DNA of 64,000 nucleotides. Origin: Helochares maculicollis. Lineage: Eukaryota > Arthropoda > Insecta > Coleoptera > Hydrophilidae. A program made the position numbers and the translations under genes. Numbering within the stretch: position 1 is the first letter of the stretch; each line of letters opens with the position of its first letter. The stretch is from contig JAWQRO010000016.1 of NCBI GenBank assembly GCA_033557835.1, positions 18,798 through 82,797 on the forward strand. Reading direction: 5' to 3'. The notes beneath the pieces were generated by a model. The model ran no database searches. It was not told the DNA's origin and saw nothing but the letters and a program-made list of their open reading frames with translations. Positions 50,301 to 61,259 of this stretch are shown one piece after another.

Positions 50301-51399
50301 GCCACAACATAGGTAGGACCCGCAAGCCTCCCACGCTACCCAAGACAATGCCGATGTACAGCCTGAGGCACAGACTCGGTCAGGCCGCTATTCTTTTCGA
50401 TATTAATTAGTACCTCGCGTAATAATGCATTGCAACGACGTCTTCAGTATTCTTGAAGACGCCGCCGCGGGCTCAGAGGGGCTCGAGGAGCCTCACGCTC
50501 TGTAGGCACGTGCCGGCCAATCTTTTTCCTCCAAATCATTTTCTTGATCGACCGTGCGTTCAAAAACTTCGCGCTGTGCTTGGTGTGTTCTGCAAAATTT
50601 AACTTTGAACGACAGGTCCTGGCTTTGTTGTGGTATTCCTCGTGCTCTGGTGGAAATAATTTGCGGGGCTAATGAAGTAAAGTGAGAGCTGTCTGACCAA
50701 TAAACCGTGAAATTCGGTGTGCCTAATTGCCTGTGATATTTTCTAATATTTGCCTTTTTTGCAAAACCAGAGCCGATTTTTGAGCTCGTATCGATCAGTT
50801 CATTTACCTGCGAAAGGGTAACCGTCTCAAATTCTAAAATATTGACTGCATTTGCAAATATTTATGCAAAGGTGTTGAATTATGGAATGCATATTGAGAT
50901 CTTATTTTAGTATATCTGTGCAACCCTGAATTTTCGCAATCTGGTACTGGTACATCCTTCCATATATTCTCACTTTAATCACAAAAAGTTTAGGAATTTA
51001 CGATTAGAAATCGAAATGAAAACAACGTTGTTAATTTTTAAAAAATCTGAATCCTTATCAAATTTTATTGTCGTGACGTCAAACTGCATAACAGCATAGG
51101 TGATAAATCGTATGCAAACGAAGCAAACGATAAAGGAATAGCGCAAATATGCTGTCAAAACATCACAGGCAGTTACGTGTATCCTTTGTAATATTGACAA
51201 TGAAAGATAAGGCTTTAGAATGGCTTATCAATATAATCTATTAGTGAGTGAAGTAATATGTTTTAGTAATGTCCGAATTAGCTAGTAATTAAATACGTTT
51301 TTAATTATAGCTAGATGCTATTGTGAAATTAACGAAAAAGAGTGTCTGTTATCTGACCAGAAGATGTGCTAATGCTCTTAATTTGAATACATAAAACAG
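47325..51399 (+). other. CAP: CAP 13 kb intron, first part
   Basis: AT-rich to about 50.1 kb, with short AT simple repeats near 49875-49905. A CG-rich island at about 50170-50700 follows and may include the promoter of the exon at 51400. No coding exon could be placed in the island. Confidence 0.55.
50170..50700. promoter_or_regulatory. CG-rich island, possible promoter region for a short CAP isoform
   Basis: The composition changes sharply, for example CCGGCTTCGACGTCGGCTTC near 50190 and GACGCCGCCGCGGGCTC near 50458, against AT-rich flanks. It lies 0.7-1.2 kb before the candidate first coding exon at 51400. A TCAGTT initiator match occurs at 50795-50800, just beyond the island. Promoter function is inferred from position and composition only. 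Confidence 0.35.
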
Positions 51400-51544
51400 T
51401 GATTGCGGGCCGTGGAGAACATGGCAGCTATGGAGGCGCATCTCCGCCGGAAGTCCCCAACTCAGATCGCTAGACAACAGGAAACAAAATTCTATAGACA
51501 CACCATAGGAAATCTACCTATGGTATACGGACCCATACCGTACA
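51400..51544 (+). CDS. CAP: CAP candidate alternative first coding exon (MAAMEAHLRRKSP...)
   Basis: ATG at 51421 opens 41 codons plus one base, ending at a TACA|GTTAGT donor at 51545 (phase 1). Spliced to 60359 it continues as PIPY-K-SPRKYVENEV in frame. The peptide has MEAHLRRKSPTQIARQQ and FYRHTIGNLPMVYGPIPY and looks coding. An in-frame TGA precedes the ATG by 21 bases, so translation must start here. AAAACAG at 51393-51399 is a possible acceptor for a 5' UTR exon, in which case 51400-51420 is leader. Without splicing the frame ends one codon later, so the alternative is a 42-codon ORF. Confidence 0.6.
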
Positions 51545-54500
51545 GTTAGTATAATGACATCGATTATAATAATATTTTTAATATTCACGGTTGTTTATTT
51601 TTCATAAGCAAAATGCAAGCTGACTTTTCACAGTCAATTTCCTGTTAGGTATTCAACGTTTAATCGCCTAGTATTTGTGCTGTTATAAAAACTGTGAATT
51701 TTTTTGTAAATAATTTAATTGTTTGTCGCGTAGATGCATATTCAGTGAATTTTTGTGCTTCTGAACTATATAAATATATCAAGCACATTTATTTTCAAAT
51801 GATTTTAAATTAGGTACTTAATACTTATCTTTCAGCTTCAACGAGATAAAAGTAGTTATTAAGATGTCAACAGATTGCGTAGAAATATTGCTTACATCTC
51901 AAAAGCTTTCTCGTATTGTTAAACAATTAATTAAATTTTTTTATGTGAGCTAAATCAGTACGTATTGCTCTACTAAAGTCTTGAACCATTATTATAATTT
52001 ATATAAATGTTAAAATACTTTATAAAATGTTCATAGAGTTCATTTATTATTTTACAGTAACTTATTTCTCTTAATTACTATCTTCGTTCAATTATATATT
52101 CTCGATATTTCTTATTTCTAGGCGTCTTCATATCTTAACTGAACTACTTGTAATATAAATCGAACGGTTTGTTAACAGTTAGTTAAATTATATTAACCGA
52201 ATTCAGAATTTATTATTGATTCCAGAGAAAAAGCAACTTCCTTTAAATGTTATACTATTTAAAAATGCATTAAATGTTAAGATTTTAATATAAAACTAGC
52301 GTACTAATATGACAATTATTATTACATCTAATATTATAAAATGAGTTATTTAGTTCATTAACAGTCAATTCTTTTACTTCTAACTTTAAATATATGTCGG
52401 TATAGAATAGTTTATTTTACTATAAAATTCCGTTGCAAATGACGCATTTAAAAGGAATTTCTATGTTATCTTAAAAAATCAAAATCTGTTGACATTATGT
52501 AAAATAATTTGCATTGTGTTAATTACAATGACTTATATGCATCCTAAATTAGAATCTTATGGTATTTAATTGAAATTATACAATACCCTTTAAATAAACA
52601 AATACTTAAAATGAAGAAATTGACTATGAAATTATAATAATTGAAAAGTAGTTATCGACAGTCATAATATATTCAAAATAATTGCCAAAAACTATACTTG
52701 CTCAAACGGATGTTTTGATTCTAAAATTTTACTAATTAATTTAAAAATAGTACATAATCAATGACAAGTAATTAAAGTATTGCCTTAAAACATTTCATTT
52801 TGGTAAATTACAGAAGTTAAAGGAATACATTCCTTTGTACTCCTTGCAAAGCTTTGAACAATTTTTACAAACATAAATATTACAAGCTTTTTAAATTATA
52901 CATATAGTTTAAATAACATTTATGAAAAATATATACTACAAAAAAGATATTAACTATGAAGCTGTAGTAATCTAAAATAGGTAATGACGATTTACGATGT
53001 ATGGTATATTGTAGTATAAAATTCCATTTAAAATTTGTAATTGCAAATCGTTCAAGATTTAAACGAAAGAAAATTCCTGTACATTGATTCTGACAAATTA
53101 ATACATAATATATCAAGCATCTGACCGTTAAATTAAAAATTTAATGAAAGACCCATGTTGTGTAAAAATATTGTATATTTTCCTTCACCAATAGTGTTAG
53201 TCTATCAAAATTTAAAGGAGCGTATAAAAATTGCAATAAAGTAAAATAGTTTACAGCGCGAATTAACAATCTAAATTCAAATCTATAAAAACTGTATTTT
53301 AAGATATTGAGAACTATTTTGCGTTTTGTTAAAAATTTAATACATCAAAAATTATATCTTTATGGAAAATATTTTCAACAGAAAGAAAACAAATAAATAT
53401 TCGTATTTTTAGGTAGCCCCATCAAATCTATATAGATAATAATAAAAACATTATAGAAAACTTTTAATACTTATTCAAAGCCAAAATTTTAAACTCTGAA
53501 GCACTAAAATCAAGTATAAAATTTCTGATTTACATTCCATCTTCTTCATCAAAACTTAAAAGATTTTTGAAATAACTTAATATATGCGAAGTCCAGTCTC
53601 CTTCAGTAAAACTTTAAAGTTTTTTTAAATAACTTAATATAAGCAAAGTCCAGTCTGTTGTTGTCTGCAAGTCAATATATAATACACCACACATCGAAAA
53701 AAAAATAAAACGAAGTAAACTATTGTACTGACTAGCACTATCTTAAAATAAAAAAGCTTCATATTTAAATTAAGAAAATTTAATGGTGTAGCATTTGTGC
53801 CTATGTATAATAAAATTGCCTATAACAGATGCATCATGTCATGAAAATACGAGCCAATAAGTGAACAATCTATATACGATGTATTATCAATTTTTGTTTT
53901 AAAGCTTTAAAATTGAGCATCTAAATAATGAGCAGCTACTGGAAATGAATAATCTAGTAAAAGTAAAAATATTAAATATTAAAATAACACTGCAAATGTT
54001 ATACGTTAACAGATATCAACTGTCCTAAAATTTGGTATGTGATAATCTTAGGTGCAACACCAACGGATTTTACAATTGAATTGACAATATATTGTCTAGG
54101 ATCATTTAATAACATATAATTTATATACTTAACAACAATCGAATGTGTTTGGAGATTGCAAAATACGGTACATCGTTACATCACACTTTTAAGGGATTTT
54201 AATTTTTAAAAAGCTCGAAACTGCGAAATCAGAAATTCTACTCTATCAATTATGCAAGGCACAAACGAGAGAAACTTTCTATCCTTATAATAGTCAACAA
54301 ATTATAATAAATAAATAAACACGTAAAAATAGTTAAGTGCGTATACTACACACAAACAGAAAATCCGCCGCAAGGCATCCGTAGTCATAAATTAAGAATC
54401 TCTCAACTGGGCGATAGTAAGAGTTTCTAGTTATATTTACACGCAAAGACTTTCGTTTATTTAAATACATTTTAAGATTTTTCTATGCGAAACATTCTCT

Positions 54501-57500
54501 ATGTTAGAAAAAAGGAGGATGATTATCGTAAAAAAAATGTTGATAAAATAAATCTTTTGTTTAAATCAATTTTTGCTTGAATCCAACAGTTCGATTTGTT
54601 ACTTCAATCATTACCGCATTTTTATCTGTGACTTCACGTACCTCGTCAGCATATTATGTAGACACGGATAAGCCCGTAGTAATCGACGTAATCAATCTTG
54701 ACCTCCTTTACAAGTGTGCGATTACCTGATGATAGGTGTATACATATAAATACAGAAAGGTAAATAACTACAAGTGCTCATAATTTGTTTTTATTAACAT
54801 CCTATGTTTTCTAAGCGTGCATACGTATTTCTATATTCTTTTCCGCTACGTGTATGTAGTTCAGTGTGTCACAACAGTTTAGTTGTGATATTGCTAGGAA
54901 CGATAATAATATGCTCAACAAAGAAGGAAGCGAAATTCTCATAAATTGGGTACTTAAAAGTTTTTTGTTTGGGTTCATTCATGGTTTGGTATTTCGTCAT
55001 TGGGTAAAATAGTACGTAAGTGAGTGAGAAAATGAATAACCTAAAATGTTTGCGATGTCATTATGTGGGTTTTTGGCCCTAATTCCTGGCTAAAATTTGT
55101 AAGTGGAGAAGTATTGTGAATAAAAGTAAGTGTTTACATGTGGAAAAAATTTGTTTTTCATAATAAATTTCATCGAACTTAGAGTTTTGAACTTTGAATC
55201 ATATTTTATTTCTCGCAATTTTCGTTCCAATTTTTAACAATATACATAACAATATTTTTTGGTATATCTTTACATCGCATTTCTATATTGGCATTCTATT
55301 TTGTGTATTTGATTTTTGGAGCATCCTTTTGCAGATTATTTTAACGATATTACAGAAAACAGTATATTCGTATTTTCACATTTTATGCTGAACGATACTG
55401 CAGGTCACGTAATCTGTGTCCATACTTTTTTATCATGCACCCATCAAAGACGTATTTTTATAGTGTACGTTTCTTCACCCTACATTATTGCGAAAACATA
55501 ACATCGATCTATTATTTTCCCTTTTTATTCCTTGTTTATTTACTGCGAAATTTTTCATCTTTATAAATGATACTTTAGATATTTCTATTTCATTTTCTCG
55601 GTTGAGTGGTACTATTTTTCCCTCAGTATGGTTTCAATGAATTGATACTGTTTAACTCTTTTAATTGCCGTGTCAGTAGCTTTTCTTTTTTACTTTGGCT
55701 TTTACAGGTTATCATATTCCTTTTCAGACTTCTTTTTATGCTATTGTGCTTACTATCAATATTGACTCGCGTCAACATTAATTGAACATATTTCCTATTT
55801 GCTGCTGTTATCACACCATAATCTGCATATAGACAATTATTAATAATTTTTTTATTACTATTACTTAAAATTATGTGCCACTTATTGTATGACTAAATAT
55901 CTTCTCTGAGCATATACTAAATATGGGCGGCAATATACATCCCGATCATATCTCCCAAATTTTATATCATTAAATTCTATTTTGAATGTTATTTCTTGAT
56001 TTTTTGAGCACGGCATCTGTGATGAACTCTTTTCTTCAATGAGATCAAAAATTATCATTCATTTGGTTTGTGCAGTTTGTCTTTTAGTTTATTTTAAGCG
56101 GAAGCCATTAATGAAGATTTTATTTTATCTCTTATGTTTACGTCACTCTTTTGTTTATTGAACTCTCAGTCTCCACCTTTACTCTCCAATGCCCTTCTTC
56201 CCTACATCTCGAACTCCGTTGTCCTTCACCTTCTTAGCAATTATTTAATCTGTCGTTCAAAATTTAATTAGTTTTATTCTCATATTTGCAATTAGAATGC
56301 TGCACATTTGAACTTACGTCTGCCTGATATGTTTCACTGAAACAATAGAACTCTTTTACTAGAACTTAATCGATTTAATGTATTACATTTCATTGCCTTG
56401 TATCTCCAGCTGAAGAAAAATTGATATATTTTCATATTTCATTATCAATAAACCTTAAATAAAGTAGTATTTGCCATTAACAGCAATGAAAATGAAAAGC
56501 TTGAAGGACTAGACGAGGCTCAAGTAGATGCAGGCAGATAGACACAAATGCTTATATAATATACATTAAATAACAGGAATCATCTCAAAGCAGTGTAAAG
56601 AAAACCATGCAAAGAATTGTTTTGAACAGAAGGCTAAGGCATTAATGAGTTACACATTTAAAGTGTTCATGACAAAAATCAATAAAAGGAAATTAAATAA
56701 ATTAAGGAAGGCATAGGAGTTAGAAAAATTGGTTTCTGGAACGGATTGGCAGAAGGAAAAGCTTAGCTTAATATTAATACATTTATGCAAGTGTTAAGAT
56801 ATGAACGACCATCACTATATACAATACGTGGCTTATACACATACAAAGGGTATTTGATAAACTCGGACATGAAAATTTGAAAACATTTTTTAAAAGAAAA
56901 TACATTGATTAATTTAATATCCGAACTGTCCAGGAATCATCAGCGAGGGTTAAATTTGTGAATAAATTGAACCATCTTAAAATCGGTGCAGCAAGTCTCA
57001 AAAATTATATTGACGTAACAAATGAAATTCTATATTATTTACTTAACACTATTATGATAATTGTTTCTCTGTATCATAATATTGTAAAAATTATATTGCC
57101 TAAATAATTTCGGTCAAGAGACCTTGCTGATATTGCGATTGCAATACAATAGTAATAAAATCAACGGATTTGTAACATATACTTTTTTTATATCATAATA
57201 CTTAAAGTCATACTTTTTGCAACAAACCAAGGGACACTTTTCTACAGTCAAAACGTTCGTATTCGAGTTGTGGATAGGATTTCCCTAAAAATCGATTTTA
57301 AGCACCACTCAAATCATCAAATGAACAGCCATGGCCAGGACTTCATTAAACGTGACACCAAAGACCGACATAATTGAAACCACTACAAATTATTAAGACA
57401 TCCATTAGCCTCTAATTATTCAAACTTGCGCCATAATCGTGACTAATAACTCACTTAAAACGAACTAATTCCACTAGCCATCATTACCATTACATTTATT

Positions 57501-57979
57501 ATTGGAGCCTGCAGTCTACTTTAAGTACGGCAGTGCAAACTGGCGAGGAAGCATGAAGCACGTTTCCACGGCGACTCTGAGGTGTCCTCTTCTTCCTACT
57601 ACACACTCTTAGCGGAGTAGAAGCGGAATCCCCGGATTTAGGCAAACCCACTGAGATGCAGACCTACTATTTACTAACAACTAGACGGCAAGGTATTAAG
57701 ATAGATGGTCAGATATCAAACAAGGCAGTAAGGCAGATAGAGGAGGCCGGTTAAGACCAGGATATCGTCTACGAAAGCGGTAGCCAGTGGGATAGACTTC
57801 GACATCGGCAGCGTGATCAACGTAAACATTCATTCCCAGTTTGTCTGCCGCCGTGAAATTAAATACCCATCCGCGGGTATAATACCTTCAGTTCACGTGC
57901 GCATATAACAAATGGATATAATTACATAATTGAGCCTTTTGTGTGCGTATCATTACTTAGTGGGTGAGCATTTCGGATC
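51545..57979 (+). other. CAP: CAP 13 kb intron, middle part
   Basis: Very AT-rich until about 57.4 kb, with one 49-bp imperfect tandem duplication (53551-53656). A GC-richer stretch at about 57490-57900 precedes the next candidate first exon and may be its promoter-proximal region. No other gene recognised. Confidence 0.55.
53551..53656. repeat. Imperfect tandem duplication, 49-bp units
   Basis: Copies at 53551-53599 and 53608-53656, offset by 57 bases. They share AAAACTT, AAATAACTTAATATA and AAGTCCAGTCT with a few substitutions. Confidence 0.85.
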
Positions 57980-58014
57980 TCAGTTCAACATCATTTTCAA
58001 GTGCATCAGCAGTG
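57980..58014 (+). promoter_or_regulatory. CAP: Candidate initiator and short leader for a third internal CAP start
   Basis: TCAGTT at 57980-57985 matches the arthropod initiator, with A+1 at 57982. It would give a 33-nt leader to the ATG at 58015. The GC-richer sequence upstream (57490-57900) fits a promoter-proximal region. No TATA box at the expected distance is convincing. Confidence 0.4.
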
Positions 58015-58042
58015 ATGAGTTTGGTCATACGGAATCTGCAAC
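58015..58042 (+). CDS. CAP: CAP candidate alternative first coding exon (MSLVIRNLQ)
   Basis: ATG at 58015 opens nine codons plus one base, ending at a consensus GTAAGT donor at 58043 (phase 1). Spliced to 60359 it gives MSLVIRNLQQSPRKYVENEV in frame. Support comes from the strong donor, the correct phase and a TCAGT initiator 33 bases upstream. The coding part is too short to judge by composition. Confidence 0.5.
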
Positions 58043-60358
58043 GTAAGTTTGTTTTGATGACTGCAAATTTTGTCGCGAATGAATTTGCTGGAGCGACCTT
58101 GAGTTATGAGTCAGGTGCTAGGTAGCTATATTACATTATATAATTCCATTTAGAATAGTATTTTTGTTTCCATAAAAGTCCAGCTCGTCATATTCGATAA
58201 AAAAAATTGCAACAACAAGGAGCACAAATACCGTATTACTTACGATACTGTTACAACCATTGCAATAGTAGTTCACTTTAATTGATGATCCCGTTCCATT
58301 GAAATGCTCCTTGGTGCGGAGTGGTTGTCATTGTCGAGACAATTGTTATTATTCGCTCGGCGTAACGAAGGAATTTCGAGCAGTGTTTATGAAGTGAACT
58401 GAATTTAATATTAGGTCTTAATGAGGTTGAGGAAACAATTACTACAAACCAACGGCAGCGCGAAGCCTCTCTCTTTATTGAATGTTGGTGATATTTTCCA
58501 CTATCAGTCCATTCAACCGCGTCAAAATCGTTATAATTAGTCTTGGGTTATTGTTCTACTTTTTCGCATTAATCCACAAAGCCTTCACTCTCGATATACG
58601 TTTTTTTCTTCTTTCTAGTTCTTTTTATAAGAAACAGCAATTTTTGGCGTTACAACGCTTTCACCCCGTACCAAAGCTGTTTCAATAATAACTTCTTTGA
58701 AAGTTTCCTATTATTGAAATTAAGATTTACTATTTGCTTTACTACTAATTTACTAATTATAAAATATTGTAAATTTTGTTCTTACTTATAATAACTAGTG
58801 CGAAATAGAACTGCAACCAATGATATAATATTACTTTCTACGAATTTTAGTAAGCTGATTTTGGTTGTTCTCTTTAAAAGCTTTGCTAAGTATTATTTAT
58901 ATTCTTCAAAAAACGAATTTTGTATTTTTCGAATCAATTACTTGAAAACTTTTCAAGTATTTTTTATTTTAACTTTAATTAAGAGCGTCAAGGAAGAATT
59001 ATCATCAAGTAACATGGTGTAAAGCATCAAGCTATGATTTCTACATATTCGTTTTAGCTTAAATATCTAAATATACAAACTAAAAAAATTATTACAAAAA
59101 ATTGACAAAACTAACGATGAGGAAAACTGTAAACAAATAAAATAACAACAGATTTTGGTCATTTTTTATATGCATCGAAAAATTCCTACAGACATTTTTA
59201 ACTATCACAATTGTGCAAGGATTTTAGAAGCAGGTTCTACATCATGTCTACGAGATTGTTAAGTAAAGATACTCAACATTTTAAACTTTTCATTACTGCC
59301 CTAGCAAGCAGTCGACCTCTTGAAGCATTTCCATAAATTTATTTTGATGTATTTCGTATTCCACGGAAATTTCAAACCCCCAAGCTCCTTTCACTTCACG
59401 ATGGAGAGCTTTTCCTGCTCTATATCATACGGAGCGTCTTCTACCCTCAATAAGTCAAGACAAATATTTTGTCCCGCGGAGTTTGACTTTAAAGGATCGC
59501 AGACGTCAAGTCTCATTGAATCGCATAACCTTTGGCGAACGGAAGTATATAAAACGTTATATTTATGAAAAGACGGAAATCCTTGGAATTTCTTGAGGAC
59601 GCAAAATTACTCGAAATCAAATTTCACCCAGAGTTGAAATTTCTAAATTTACATTCCACGAAAGTTAAATTCCACTGCAGTTGAGTCCTCAGGAGACTAA
59701 ATCCGTGAGAATTTCTAGCAGCTATGGCGCTTGATAAATTTATTATTATCAATCGATAGATGCATTGTCATTTTTGAAAGAGAACCTTTCTTGTCGTTTA
59801 CATATCATTGTTCCTTGACTGGAATATTTCTACAGACTTCATCATATCATTTTTATTGGCGTTTCGACCAGTAATCGCCTAATATTTTTTAAAACTAAAT
59901 CAAAATAAATGCTTAAAAGGGCTGTTCTTTCCTTTTTCATAACAGTTACTTTGATATTTCTCATATAGTGTCATGAGGCAATGATAGTTGCTGAGAAATT
60001 ACTTTTTTATCATATTTTAACATTACAGCTTCCGAAAAACTAATGTTTTAAAAATTTACCATAGTGCCATGGCCTTGTTATTGTTTGAAATTTTTGTCAA
60101 ATTGATATATGTTTAAGAAACGATAAGTATTCTACAGCGTCATACTCGCAGAAACTAGATAGCTAGTAAAGAAACACGAGAGATGCTTTTGATTTATACC
60201 GATGAGAGTGTCCCCTGATTACTTGCCAAAACCACAGCTCAATTGAAAAAATAAATGCCTGTAGAAATAATAGAAAAACATAATAATAATTCACCTCTGC
60301 TGTCAATATTTTTCAGAAAACAAAAGCATATTTTATATTTCTGGTGACTTTGTTTTAG
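58043..60358 (+). other. CAP: CAP 13 kb intron, last part
   Basis: AT-rich intron with a GC-richer, less degenerate-looking block at about 59350-59740 that could be regulatory. No exon with compatible splice sites was found. Confidence 0.55.
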
Positions 60359-60519
60359 AATCCCCTCGAAAGTATGTGGAGAACGAGGTGACGATTCACT
60401 ATCGGACCCCGGTAAGGCAAGAAATAAAAGAAGCCCTCAGCGAAGAAGAGTTGGCAAGGAGGCAAGCCGAGGCCATGAAGAAAATTTATCAAGAAGAAAG
60501 GCGCCGAAAATATCTTCAG
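60359..60519 (+). CDS. CAP: CAP exon: basic helical segment before SH3-1
   Basis: Acceptor TTGTTTTAG; 161 nt to CAG|GTTAGC (phase 1 to 0). It encodes ESPRKYVENEVTIHYRTPVR, then EEELARRQAEAMKKIYQEER and RRKYLQ. This is a long charged helix that continues into ELQDMNSRRHTDNF in the next exon, as in insect CAP. A second, stronger donor (GAT|GTAAGT at 60538) would extend the exon in frame by VSHSVD. All upstream alternatives (38040, 46507, 47324, 51544, 58042) reach this acceptor in phase 1. Confidence 0.92.
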
Positions 60520-60956
60520 GTTAGCCATTCTGTTGATGTAAGTAGTGTTTAGAATCTCTGTACAGGTGTGAAGGCGATAAAATCTAACCTGGCTTCAATC
60601 TACTAATAGAGAAATAAAAAGTTGGTAAGGACTCCAAAAAGGAACACTTACACTAACTACTACAACATAAGAATTATGAAACACTAATCACAATAACACA
60701 TAATTTGTTTCCATTTCAAAATTGATCTGAAAAATCGTTTGTGTATTTTTATTGCCCATTTTAACATTTGTGACATTTTTATTACTTAAAAATTTATAAA
60801 TAATTTATTATTACATTTTGATTAGTAATCCACACACCAAATAACTTAAATTGTGCAAATCACACTTCATGAACGTATTTATAATTAATTTCCGAATCTT
60901 TACCAAAACTAATAAATCTTCGAGTTAAATAATTTGTTTTGTTTTGTGTGTTTTAG
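60520..60956 (+). other. CAP: CAP intron before the SH3-1 exon, including an 18-nt optional exon extension
   Basis: A 437-nt intron. Its first 18 bases (60520-60537, coding VSHSVD in frame) would be exonic if the downstream GTAAGT donor is used. Confidence 0.7.
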
Positions 60957-61259
60957 GAACTGCAAGATATGAATAGTCGCCGCCATACAGACAACTTCAT
61001 CCCATCACAAAAATCCCCCATACCCTTAAACAGGTACGACGACTTCGTGGACGATTTAAGCCCGAAAATAAAGCCCAGGCCTCGATCACCAGAACCCAGG
61101 CTAGTGGCGAGAGCTCTGTATAACTTTGTTGGCCAATCATCTCGAGAGCTAACATTTAGGAAAGGAGATATCATCTACGTTAGGAGGCAGGTTGATAAGA
61201 ACTGGTTCGAAGGCGAATTCAACGCAATGGTTGGACTGTTCCCTGCTAACTATGTAGAG
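60957..61259 (+). CDS. CAP: CAP exon with first SH3 domain
   Basis: Acceptor GTGTGTTTTAG, donor GAG|GTTAGT; 303 nt, phase 0 at both ends. It encodes ELQDMNSRRHTDNFIPSQKS, PIPLNRYDDF, a Pro-rich basic linker (SPKIKPRPRSPEPR), then a complete SH3 domain at 61098-61259. The SH3 shows ALYNF (the ALYDF strand), ELTFRKGDIIYV (RT and n-Src side), DKNWFEGE (the ligand-binding Trp) and GLFPANYVE (the Pro and Tyr of the binding face). No key residue is missing. By family knowledge, SORBS SH3 domains bind proline-rich partners such as vinculin/paxillin or Cbl-type ligands. Further SH3 exons are expected beyond the window. Confidence 0.95.
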
